A stretch of 8,233 nucleotides of DNA, taken from a bacterium. GTDB lineage: Bacteria > Patescibacteriota > Microgenomatia > UBA1400 > RBG-16-45-19. Positions 1-5,330 of the stretch are shown piece by piece; within the stretch, counting starts at the first letter, position 1, and each line of letters starts with the position of its first letter. The stretch spans positions 1 to 8,233 of the forward strand of contig QKAA01000014.1 in NCBI GenBank assembly GCA_003247275.1, given 5' to 3'. A model generated the notes under the pieces. The model saw only the letters and a program-made list of their open reading frames with translations, had not been told where the DNA came from and made no database searches. A program made the position numbers and the translations under genes.

Positions 1-1
1 A

Positions 2-640
2 GATACTCAAAAATTTACCCTGAAAGTTTATATACAGCAACTCAAAGAAGGTATAACAGAATTATTCAATCCAAACATAAAAAGATTTAGCATTTTCTTT
101 TTTATTTTATCCGGTATCTATTATATGTATTCCTGGGGATTCATTAGGCCAGCGATTGCGACCAGCTTTGGCTTCTTTTCAGTTGAACAAGGAATTATTT
201 TGCCAATCCTCACCATCATCGGAGCTTCAGCAATCAGAATAATTCCGCATCTTAGAAAACACATAGATGATTATGTGGGCCTCGTTTTGCTTTCTATCCT
301 CATGGCCCTTGGCTTCATTGCAGCATCGTTCAGTGTAGGTTATTGGGGAATAATTATTTTGTTAGCAATTGCCATCTCAGGGAACTTTTCAAGACCATGG
401 CTTTCTGTTGTAGTTAACAGGGAAATTCCTTCAAAATACAGAGCTACAACTCTATCTGCAGCAGCTCTTATTAATAGATTACCATATGTGCTGATTGCTA
501 TCACTGCAGGAGAAATGATTGAAGCGGGCAAATTATCTCAATTCAATATCGGAATCGGGAGCATTATTCTAGTTGGTGTAGTTTTTAGCTTAATCGTTGG
601 GTTCTTTAGCAAAAAAACCAACAAAATAGTTATTCAGTAA
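2..640 (+). CDS. MFS transporter, C-terminal half (5' end outside window)
   Basis: The frame is open from base 2 to the TAA at 638-640, giving 212 residues with no start in the window other than internal Met codons. ATG 125 lies inside the first membrane segment, so it is not the true start. The protein has five or six strongly hydrophobic segments separated by short charged loops, as expected for helices 7-12 of a Major Facilitator Superfamily permease. The stretch NREIPSKYRATTLS after the fourth segment matches the loop between helices 10 and 11 in many drug/sugar MFS proteins (an RAT-S motif). About 200 N-terminal residues would lie to the left. The substrate cannot be told from this half. 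Every arginine I read in the fragment is AGA or AGG, unlike the genes from trpS onward. It probably acts in the cytoplasmic membrane as a secondary transporter. The family call is fairly sure; function beyond that is unknown. Confidence 0.8.
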   Translation, partial: DTQKFTLKVYIQQLKEGITELFNPNIKRFSIFFFILSGIYYMYSWGFIRPAIATSFGFFSVEQGIILPILTIIGASAIRIIPHLRKHIDDYVGLVLLSILMALGFIAASFSVGYWGIIILLAIAISGNFSRPWLSVVVNREIPSKYRATTLSAAALINRLPYVLIAITAGEMIEAGKLSQFNIGIGSIILVGVVFSLIVGFFSKKTNKIVIQ

Positions 641-690
641 AAATCAGAATAAATCATCAACAGCTTTAGACGTAAATATCCAACAAATAG

Positions 691-699
691 TGCTATTAT
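691..699 (+). promoter_or_regulatory. Extended -10 promoter of the 706 gene
   Basis: TGC followed by TATTAT (694-699) fits an extended -10 element (TGnTATAAT-like). No good -35 hexamer is seen at 16-18 bp. The expected transcription start, about 7 bases after the -10, falls at or next to ATG 706, so the mRNA would be leaderless or nearly so. Consistent with that, there is no Shine-Dalgarno sequence. Inferred from sequence only. Confidence 0.5.
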
Positions 700-705
700 T
701 TGCCT

Positions 706-1494
706 ATGTCAAACGAAATGTATCACCATTATAAAGATGATCAAATATTCAAATTGACTGAATACAAAGCAGCTAAACTACTCGGGCATGTCACTGATAG
801 AATCCAAAGAATAGCCAACCAAATTCCACTAGAAAATTACAAATACATCAAAGATGACTTAACCGATGATTCAGGTTATTTAGCTCCCAAAGGCATGGCC
901 TTTAGAGTAACTGGATTCTTTGAACAAAGCTTCCAAACCGGGGGTGATGAAATCAACTTGGCCCCCACTTTTCCAAGCTTCCAACTATGGGTGGATAATC
1001 TTCACAACAATCCAGAAGAAGTTGATTATTTAAATTATTTTAATCAGCTAATAAAACAAGGAATAAGTCAGTCCGAAGCTTACGCTTTAGTTTATACAGA
1101 GATGCAAGATGATAAATACTATTTACCGAATAAACTTTCAAAACACTTCGATGGGAAAATATTGGTTCTGCCCAAATTAAATTTCGACTCAGGCGACAAT
1201 ATTGCTGAACAATCTCAGGTATTCATCAAACAACCCAAGCTTACTACTTATGAGAAAGAATGCTTGGGAGTGATAGATATTCCTTTTGACGGAGAAACAA
1301 AGTCAGTTTTTTATAACTATGATCAAGCAAATATTATTAATTGGTATGAACCTATTGCCATAATTAATCTGTTTCACCCACACACTAGTTATAAAATTAG
1401 TTTAATTAAAAGTAACAAGTTCGAAAACCAAAATATTGTAGTCCCCACACCAGCAAATACAAAGATCACTAAACCATATCCTAACAACCCCTAG
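706..1494 (+). CDS. Hypothetical protein, 262 aa
   Basis: I do not recognise this protein. It begins MSNEMYHHYK and ends KPYPNNP. I chose ATG 706 over the in-frame TTG at 700 because a -10 element ends at 699 and the TTG would fall upstream of the likely transcription start. It has no signal peptide, membrane segment or cysteine-rich motif, and looks soluble. It is rich in Asn, Asp, Lys and Tyr, with an acidic-aromatic middle and a Pro/Asn-rich tail. No catalytic signature (Walker, HxH, GIY, nucleotidyltransferase) is visible. It sits alone between the MFS gene and the GIY-YIG gene, 65 bp and 56 bp away, in the same direction. Its few arginines are all AGA, as in the upstream transporter. The ORF is long and intact and has a plausible promoter, so it is probably a real gene. 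Function unknown. Confidence 0.7.
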   Translation: MSNEMYHHYKDDQIFKLTEYKAAKLLGHVTDRIQRIANQIPLENYKYIKDDLTDDSGYLAPKGMAFRVTGFFEQSFQTGGDEINLAPTFPSFQLWVDNLHNNPEEVDYLNYFNQLIKQGISQSEAYALVYTEMQDDKYYLPNKLSKHFDGKILVLPKLNFDSGDNIAEQSQVFIKQPKLTTYEKECLGVIDIPFDGETKSVFYNYDQANIINWYEPIAIINLFHPHTSYKISLIKSNKFENQNIVVPTPANTKITKPYPNNP

Positions 1495-1550
1495 TCTCAT
1501 CCATGGATCACAATTGCTTAAAGAAAAACCATCACAAATAGCACAAAATT

Positions 1551-1811
1551 ATGTACACAGTCTATATTCTCTTAACTTCAGGCAACACCTTTTATATTGG
1601 TCAAACCAATAATCTGGAAAAACGGCTAAGAGAGCATCGAGCCAAAAATTCACGCTCCGCCAAATACCTCCGCTCTTTTGAATCATTCGAATTGGTTTAC
1701 ACCGAAACCGTCGACAACGTGTCAGAAGCTCTCAAACGAGAACATCAACTAAGACAACTAACCCACACCCAAAAAGAAAAACTAATTAAATCAATAAAAA
1801 ACAGCAGTTAA
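1551..1811 (+). CDS. Small GIY-YIG domain protein (YhbQ/UPF0213-like endonuclease)
   Basis: This 86-aa protein is a stand-alone GIY-YIG domain. The GIY half is seen as YTVYIL (residues 2-7), the YIG half as FYIGQT (14-19), followed by LEKRLREH (22-29) with the conserved Arg25. Glu64 in ALKREHQL is in the position of the metal-binding glutamate. Length and motif order match the small UPF0213/YhbQ-type proteins, which are single-domain members related to UvrC and homing-endonuclease nuclease domains. Proteins of this type are presumed to be DNA nucleases acting in repair or on mobile DNA, but cellular roles are poorly defined. No DNA-binding partner domain is fused. There is no Shine-Dalgarno sequence ahead of ATG 1551. 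The next gene is convergent. Domain call is secure; role is inferred. Confidence 0.88.
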   Translation: MYTVYILLTSGNTFYIGQTNNLEKRLREHRAKNSRSAKYLRSFESFELVYTETVDNVSEALKREHQLRQLTHTQKEKLIKSIKNSS

Positions 1812-1814
1812 TCC

Positions 1815-1834
1815 AGTGGTCTTCGTAGACCACT
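1815..1834. other. Perfect 8-bp hairpin just past the GIY-YIG stop
   Basis: AGTGGTCT (1815-1822) and AGACCACT (1827-1834) are perfectly complementary around a TCGT loop, starting four bases after the stop codon. It would form a stable stem in RNA on either strand. On the plus strand the stem is followed by ATAACGAGG with no T run; on the minus strand the nearest T run lies about a dozen bases beyond the stem. It is therefore not a classical intrinsic terminator, though it may define or protect the 3' end of the GIY-YIG mRNA. The rest of the 1812-1951 gap is AT-rich with no gene I can support. Confidence 0.5.
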
Positions 1835-1951
1835 ATAACGAGGTCAATTTATTGAGTAAGCAGCACAAAAACAGTGACATCCATATACATATATTAGTAT
1901 AGAAAGTTTGCTTTGCAGTTTAGGGTCTATATAAACACAGTCTAAAAATAG

Positions 1952-2224
1952 TTATCCCATGAATAGAGATTTAGGGGCCTTGGGAGCTGCTTCATTCACC
2001 ACAATATTGCGGCCATGAAGATCTGAACCATTAAATTTGCTTACCGCGGCTAAAGCTTCAGTGTCATTCGCAAATTCCACAAATCCAAAACCTTTAGATC
2101 TGCCGGTTTGTCGATCACTTAAAACCACTGCATCAGATACAGTGCCACAAGTTTCAAATAATTGGCGTAACTCATCACTGGTAACTGACCAAGGAAGTGA
2201 GCCTACAAAAAGTCGTTTTGCCAT
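1952..2224 (-). CDS. RNA-binding protein, single RRM domain
   Basis: This 90-aa protein is almost entirely one RNA recognition motif. RNP2 is LFVGSL (residues 5-10) and RNP1 is KGFGFVEF (44-51), an exact match to the consensus with the aromatic residues that stack on RNA bases. The order is beta-alpha-beta-beta-alpha-beta, followed by a short basic tail APKAPKSLFMG. Small single-RRM proteins of this kind occur in cyanobacteria, some proteobacteria and CPR bacteria, where they are thought to bind single-stranded RNA post-transcriptionally; targets here are unknown. I chose ATG 2224 (MAKRLFVG) because family members begin a few residues before RNP2. ATG 2239 (MDKNVMAK) is a possible alternative. 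The open frame back to 2311 is unlikely, since it runs into the predicted -10 box. It is transcribed divergently from the Trp-repressor-like gene. Confidence 0.9.
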   Translation of the reverse strand: MAKRLFVGSLPWSVTSDELRQLFETCGTVSDAVVLSDRQTGRSKGFGFVEFANDTEALAAVSKFNGSDLHGRNIVVNEAAPKAPKSLFMG

Positions 2225-2249
2225 AACGTTTTTATCCATAAAAATAATT

Positions 2250-2266
2250 ACTAATAACAAATTAGT
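2250..2266 (-). promoter_or_regulatory. Inverted repeat in the RRM gene leader
   Basis: ACTAAT (2250-2255) and ATTAGT (2261-2266) form a perfect 6-bp inverted repeat around a 5-base spacer. It lies about 25 bases upstream of ATG 2224, inside the predicted 5' leader. It may be an RNA hairpin or a DNA operator, but it is AT-rich and short, so chance is possible. Confidence 0.25.
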
Positions 2267-2311
2267 TTTCAGCACGTCTTGAAAAAACGAAAACGCATGA
2301 AAGCAGAGCAT

Positions 2312-2340
2312 ATTGTATCAGAAGGTTCATAATTCTTAAA
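2312..2340 (-). promoter_or_regulatory. Predicted promoter of the RRM gene
   Basis: Read on the minus strand, TGA followed by TACAAT (2317 to 2312) is an extended -10 box, with TTTAAG (2340 to 2335) 17 bases upstream as a weak -35. Transcription would begin near 2305, giving a leader of about 80 bases rich in U before ATG 2224. Such a long leader contrasts with the near-leaderless genes elsewhere in the window. Prediction only. Confidence 0.45.
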
Positions 2341-2374
2341 ACAAAACCAACTCTTTCCGCCCCAACCGCCTATG

Positions 2375-2398
2375 TGTTAGTATTCACATACTAGTATG
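2375..2398 (+). promoter_or_regulatory. Promoter with overlapping trp-operator-like palindrome
   Basis: TGT plus TAGTAT (2378-2383) reads as an extended -10. Overlapping it is the inverted repeat TAGTAT-TCAC-ATACTA (2378-2393). Overlapping that in turn is the perfect 12-base palindrome CATACTAGTATG (2387-2398), which ends in the start codon itself. ACTAGT is the core of E. coli trp operator half-sites, so this could be an autoregulatory operator for the Trp-repressor-like gene. No Shine-Dalgarno sequence is present, and the leader would be only a few bases. The sequence symmetry is direct observation; the regulatory role is inferred. Confidence 0.45.
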
Positions 2399-2662
2399 AC
2401 AATAAATACTTTAGCCAAACTATTAAAAGCCCAACCAACTCAAGCAGATATTGAGGATCTGTTAGAGGGTCTACTCACTCCCAAAGAATTAGAGGAAATT
2501 GAGAAGCGAGTAAAAATCATTCAGATGATGAAAGCGGGTGTACCTCATTTGGAAATTGCTCAGAAACTCAATGTCGGCATCACCACTGTCAGTCGAGGCT
2601 CAAGACAGCTGCAACGTGGAAGTTTTTCTCAAATCAAACCAAATAAAGATGCTTGGCGTTAG
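2396..2662 (+). CDS. Trp repressor (TrpR)-family DNA-binding regulator
   Basis: This 88-aa protein matches the TrpR/YerC helix-turn-helix superfamily. LLTPKELEEIEKRV (26-39) corresponds to the TrpR segment around LTPDE...GTRV, and the HTH runs through EIAQKLNVGITTVSRGSRQL (53-72). Compared from memory with E. coli TrpR, residues matching the tryptophan contacts Thr44, Arg54, Arg84 and Gly85 are kept (Thr28, Arg38, Arg67, Gly68), while Ser88 is replaced by Gln71. The loop inside the HTH region is one residue shorter, and the N-terminal extension is reduced. The SRGS motif resembles true TrpR more than Bacillus YerC (SRVKR-like). It lies 72 bp upstream of trpS, same strand, which supports a tryptophan-linked role. 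It is likely a homodimeric cytoplasmic repressor, perhaps of itself. Co-repressor identity is unproven, so I give no gene symbol. Confidence 0.85.
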   Translation: MTINTLAKLLKAQPTQADIEDLLEGLLTPKELEEIEKRVKIIQMMKAGVPHLEIAQKLNVGITTVSRGSRQLQRGSFSQIKPNKDAWR

Positions 2663-2682
2663 CCATAATCCAATCGTACCCA

Positions 2683-2726
2683 AACTAATTAAAAACAAGC
2701 TATAATTTAGCCAAGAAACAGAAAGG
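2683..2726 (+). promoter_or_regulatory. trpS promoter -10 and ribosome binding site
   Basis: A consensus TATAAT (2701-2706) lies 28 bases before ATG 2735, with no convincing -35. GAAAGG (2721-2726) is a good Shine-Dalgarno sequence 8 bases before ATG 2735. It decides against ATG 2730, which would be stopped after two codons. AACTAATTAA (2683-2692), just upstream of the -10, differs at one base from one half of the E. coli trp operator (AACTAGTTAA); the other half is not there, so operator function is only a guess. Confidence 0.55.
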
Positions 2727-2734
2727 CATATGTC

Positions 2735-3736
2735 ATGACAAAAACAATCGTATCTGGAATTACCCCAAGTGGAAATGAACTACACATCGGTAACTATTTT
2801 GGCGCGGTCAAACCTCAAATTGAATTACAAAACGAGGGTCACCAAACCTATTACTTTATTGCTGATCTCCACGCCCTCACCACCGTCAAAGACAAACAAA
2901 CATTAGAAAGTAATATCAAAAACGTCGTTCTCGATTATCTCTCTCTTGGTCTTGATCCAGAAAAAACTATCTTTTTCCGTCAATCAGACGTGCCAGCCCA
3001 TTCTCAATTATCAGTCGTCCTTACCAACTTCGTTACCTATGGACACATGAAGCGAATGCATGCCTTCAAAGACAAACTAGAAAAAGGTGCCGGTGAAGAA
3101 TCGATCAACATGGGTCTGTTTAACTATCCTATCTTAATGGCCGCTGATATTTTGCTCTATAAACCCAACGGTGTGCCCGTGGGTGAAGATCAGCGTCAAC
3201 ATGTCGAAATTACCCGAGATATTGCCGAAAACTTTAACCATGCTGTTAACCAAGATGTCTTCCCTCTGCCCGAGGCTTACATTAATAAAGATGTCGGTAG
3301 AATTATTGGCACTGACGGCCAGCGCAAAATGAGCAAAAGCTTAGGTAATATCATTAGTATCTTTGCCGACGAAAACATCATTAAAGATCAAATTATGGGT
3401 AGCTACACCGATCCCAACCGGAAAAAAGCCACTGATCCCGGCACCGTCGAAGGCAATCCCGTGTTTCTGTATCACGATTTGATCAATCAAAATACCGCTG
3501 AAGTCCAAGACTTAAAAAACAGATATAAAGAGGGCGCAGTCGGCGATGTTGAAGTCAAACAAAAATTGATTGCTGCTCATCAGGCATACTTTTCAACCGC
3601 TCGAGCCAAACGGCTTGAATTAGAACAAAATATCGATCAGGTAAATCAGATATTAGCAACAGGGGCAGCCAAAGCCACTGAAGTTGCTAAGGAAACCATC
3701 AAAGAGGTTTACCAAGCAGTTGGCTTAAGAAAATAG
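2735..3736 (+). CDS. trpS: Tryptophanyl-tRNA synthetase
   Basis: This 333-aa protein has the usual length of bacterial TrpRS (E. coli about 334). It charges tRNA-Trp with tryptophan using ATP in the cytoplasm. Class I signatures are complete: the HIGH-type motif is HIGN (residues 17-20) within TPSGNELHIGN, and the KMSKS loop is an exact KMSKS (198-202). The family-specific VGEDQRQH motif lies at about 149-156. The start is fixed by a Shine-Dalgarno GAAAGG and by alignment of ITPSG near the N-terminus. Its own -10 box lies in the gap after the Trp-repressor-like gene. The following CoA gene begins 14 bp after the TAG stop, suggesting cotranscription. It is intact, with no unusual insertions. 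CGN arginine codons and C-ending codons are commoner here than in the leftmost genes. Confidence 0.97.
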   Translation: MTKTIVSGITPSGNELHIGNYFGAVKPQIELQNEGHQTYYFIADLHALTTVKDKQTLESNIKNVVLDYLSLGLDPEKTIFFRQSDVPAHSQLSVVLTNFVTYGHMKRMHAFKDKLEKGAGEESINMGLFNYPILMAADILLYKPNGVPVGEDQRQHVEITRDIAENFNHAVNQDVFPLPEAYINKDVGRIIGTDGQRKMSKSLGNIISIFADENIIKDQIMGSYTDPNRKKATDPGTVEGNPVFLYHDLINQNTAEVQDLKNRYKEGAVGDVEVKQKLIAAHQAYFSTARAKRLELEQNIDQVNQILATGAAKATEVAKETIKEVYQAVGLRK

Positions 3737-3750
3737 GCTAAAAGAAGAGC

Positions 3751-4719
3751 ATGGACTATCAAAAAGCTGCCGTCGGTGGCACCTTCGATCAATTTCACCT
3801 TGGGCATCAAGCGCTGCTCACCACAGCCTTTGCCACCGCTAAACAAGTCGTCATCGGGATTACTGAGTCACAGCTGTTAGCACAAAAACAGTTGGTCGAT
3901 CAAATTCAGTCATTTGAAGCAAGACAGCAAGCAGTTATGTCGTGGTTGAATCAGCAACAACTGACTTCTCGGGCCACCACTGTTGCTCTGCTTGATCCCT
4001 ACGGCCCCACCCTAACCGACAAAGATATCGATATCTTAGTTGTATCTACCCGAACCCAAGAAGGTGCTGAAACGCTAAATCAACAACGTCAATCCAGTAA
4101 ACTTCCTTCTTTGCCTATCCGTGTAACCAATATGGTTCAAGACGAAACAGGCTCGTATTTATCCTCAACCCGAATCCGCCAAGGCTACGTGAGTAAAAGT
4201 GGCAAGCTGTTTGACAATCTTTTTAAAACAGATATCGTCTTTAATCCTTCAGTGCTTGAACAATTAAAACAACCTCAAGGTACATTGGTCACCCTAGACG
4301 AAATTAAAACAGCCGTTGCTACCAATGTCCCTTCAATTATTTTGGTTGGCGACACCATTACCCAAACATTTAAAGATCACAACTTATCTTTCAACAGCGC
4401 CATTATTGATCAAAAAACCAGGCGCAATCCTGCATTAACTCAGATTGAGCCATCAGAAGTAATTAAAGGTACAAATCCTCCCGGTCAAATTAACGCCAAA
4501 GTGGCTAATCAATTAATTCATCGGTTGCGTCAGCCAAACCAGCAAACAATTTATCAGATAAACGGCGAGGAAGATTTATTGGCCTTTGTTCCCAGTCTGA
4601 TTCAGCCTCTGGGTACCTTAGTTTTCTATGGACAGCCAGGAGGGGGGATTGTTATGATGTCTGTATCGCAAGCGGAAAAAATTCGGCTCAGCCACTTTAT
4701 TGATCCGTCATTTGAGTAA
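3751..4719 (+). CDS. Bifunctional pantetheine-phosphate adenylyltransferase / GTP-dependent dephospho-CoA kinase fusion
   Basis: This 322-aa protein has two domains covering the last two steps of coenzyme A synthesis. Residues 1 to about 155 are a nucleotidyltransferase of the archaeal/eukaryotic PPAT type: GGTFDQFHLGHQALL (9-23) with the HxGH motif at 16-19, and SSTRIRQG (138-145). Residues from about 170 on match the DUF359 family, identified in archaea as a GTP-dependent dephospho-CoA kinase unrelated to the P-loop CoaE. Its landmarks are VGDTIT (199-204), IIDQKTRRN (218-226), NPPG (242-245), GEEDL (272-276) and YGQPGGG (293-299), all apparently intact. The first half would adenylate 4'-phosphopantetheine to dephospho-CoA, and the second would phosphorylate it using GTP. 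The gene follows trpS by 14 bp and precedes the lipoprotein gene by 15 bp. The AAGAAGAG before the ATG is only a weak Shine-Dalgarno. Domain identity is fairly certain; activity and nucleotide preference are inferred. Confidence 0.88.
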   Translation: MDYQKAAVGGTFDQFHLGHQALLTTAFATAKQVVIGITESQLLAQKQLVDQIQSFEARQQAVMSWLNQQQLTSRATTVALLDPYGPTLTDKDIDILVVSTRTQEGAETLNQQRQSSKLPSLPIRVTNMVQDETGSYLSSTRIRQGYVSKSGKLFDNLFKTDIVFNPSVLEQLKQPQGTLVTLDEIKTAVATNVPSIILVGDTITQTFKDHNLSFNSAIIDQKTRRNPALTQIEPSEVIKGTNPPGQINAKVANQLIHRLRQPNQQTIYQINGEEDLLAFVPSLIQPLGTLVFYGQPGGGIVMMSVSQAEKIRLSHFIDPSFE

Positions 4720-4723
4720 AACA

Positions 4724-4730
4724 AAAGGAG
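4724..4730 (+). promoter_or_regulatory. Strong Shine-Dalgarno for the lipoprotein
   Basis: AAAGGAG lies four bases before ATG 4735, the best ribosome binding site in the window though with tight spacing. It fixes the start and suggests efficient translation of the third gene in the trpS unit. Confidence 0.75.
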
Positions 4731-4734
4731 AAAT

Positions 4735-5277
4735 ATGAATACTAAATCACTATTATTAATTGTCCCCATCGTCGCCTCCATCATTTTTGCTGGTTGTAGC
4801 TTTGAAGATGTGTTTTCCAAACTAGCCACTTCACCAGAAGAACAAGGTGCTCGCGAAAGTTATCTCCGCGACCAAATGCTCCAACAAAAACAGCAAAAAA
4901 TCGCCGACATGACCAAAGAATTCACCAATTCTTTTCAAATGACCAAGGTAAACGAATCAGACGCCATTCAAGCCGTCGTTTTTTATGATGAAGGAACTCC
5001 CACCAAAATTGCCATTGAAGCTATTTTGCCCAATGTCAGTCCGCAAATGTACGAAGTGTGGCTCCGAAACGCTCAAGCCAAAGACTCCATCAGCATCGGC
5101 GTATTACAGTTTAACCAAACTGACGACTACAGCTTAAGTTACGAAGGTGATATTGATTTAAACGAATACTCAAATATCATCCTAACCAGAGAAGCAAACC
5201 CTGACACCACCCCAGAAACCATTGTTATGTCGGGCACTTTTTCACCCAACGCCGACTCAACTTCCAACTCGAATTGA
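4735..5277 (+). CDS. Lipoprotein with RskA-C-like domain
   Basis: This 180-aa secreted lipoprotein has a short charged start (MNTK), a hydrophobic segment (residues 5-18) and a lipobox FAGC with the acylated Cys21. A Gln/Lys-rich helical stretch (about 42-65) may act as a linker or coiled coil. Residues about 78-170 resemble the extracellular C-terminal domain of anti-sigma-K factors: YEVWLRN (106-112) corresponds to the family's YxLWL motif, and TREANPDTTPETIVMSGTF (151-169) to its TxEPxGGS-PT-G strand. True RskA has a cytoplasmic zinc-finger sigma-binding part and a transmembrane helix; both are missing here, so it should not be an anti-sigma factor. It is anchored outside the cell, function unknown. 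It is the last gene of the apparent trpS unit. The tail is Ser/Asn-rich, and the TGA stop lies within the lon -35 box. Confidence 0.78.
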   Translation: MNTKSLLLIVPIVASIIFAGCSFEDVFSKLATSPEEQGARESYLRDQMLQQKQQKIADMTKEFTNSFQMTKVNESDAIQAVVFYDEGTPTKIAIEAILPNVSPQMYEVWLRNAQAKDSISIGVLQFNQTDDYSLSYEGDIDLNEYSNIILTREANPDTTPETIVMSGTFSPNADSTSNSN

Positions 5278-5307
5278 CAACTAGCAGTCAATAATATAAA
5301 CTGCTAA
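5274..5307 (+). promoter_or_regulatory. lon promoter with CIRCE-like (HrcA-type) inverted repeat
   Basis: TTGACA (5274-5279) is a perfect -35 that contains the stop codon of the lipoprotein gene. TATAAA (5295-5300) is the likely -10, at a slightly short 15-bp spacing. Between and across them lies CTAGCAGTC (5281-5289), nine bases, then AACTGCTAA (5299-5307). CIRCE, the HrcA operator, is TTAGCACTC-N9-GAGTGCTAA; each arm here matches 7 of 9 bases with the exact N9 spacer. The arm change C to G at position 7 has its partner change on the other side, so symmetry is kept. The likely role is heat-inducible repression of lon by HrcA, whose gene is not in the window. Confidence 0.6.
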
Positions 5308-5330
5308 AAACTGCACCAAACAGGTTTTTG

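Noticed and set aside
700..705. TTG start at 700 for the 262-aa protein
   Set aside because: It adds only two residues, lies between the -10 box and ATG 706, and has no ribosome binding site.
1884..1901. TATAC-N8-GTATA inverted repeat and TATA-like boxes in the 1812-1951 gap, possibly a small RNA promoter
   Set aside because: The region is very AT-rich, the arms are only five bases, and no terminator or conserved RNA structure follows; chance is a sufficient explanation.
1919..1945. TTTAG...CTAAA hairpin after the RRM gene as a terminator
   Set aside because: The stem is five A/T-rich pairs with a long loop and no following T run on the minus strand.
2225..2311. N-terminal extension of the RRM protein from ATG 2311
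   Set aside because: It would start within the predicted -10 box, and family members begin just before RNP2; the extension has no recognisable sequence.
2730..2738. Two-codon upstream frame ATG TCA TGA overlapping the trpS start
   Set aside because: The Shine-Dalgarno spacing suits ATG 2735, and such a tiny frame is likely accidental.
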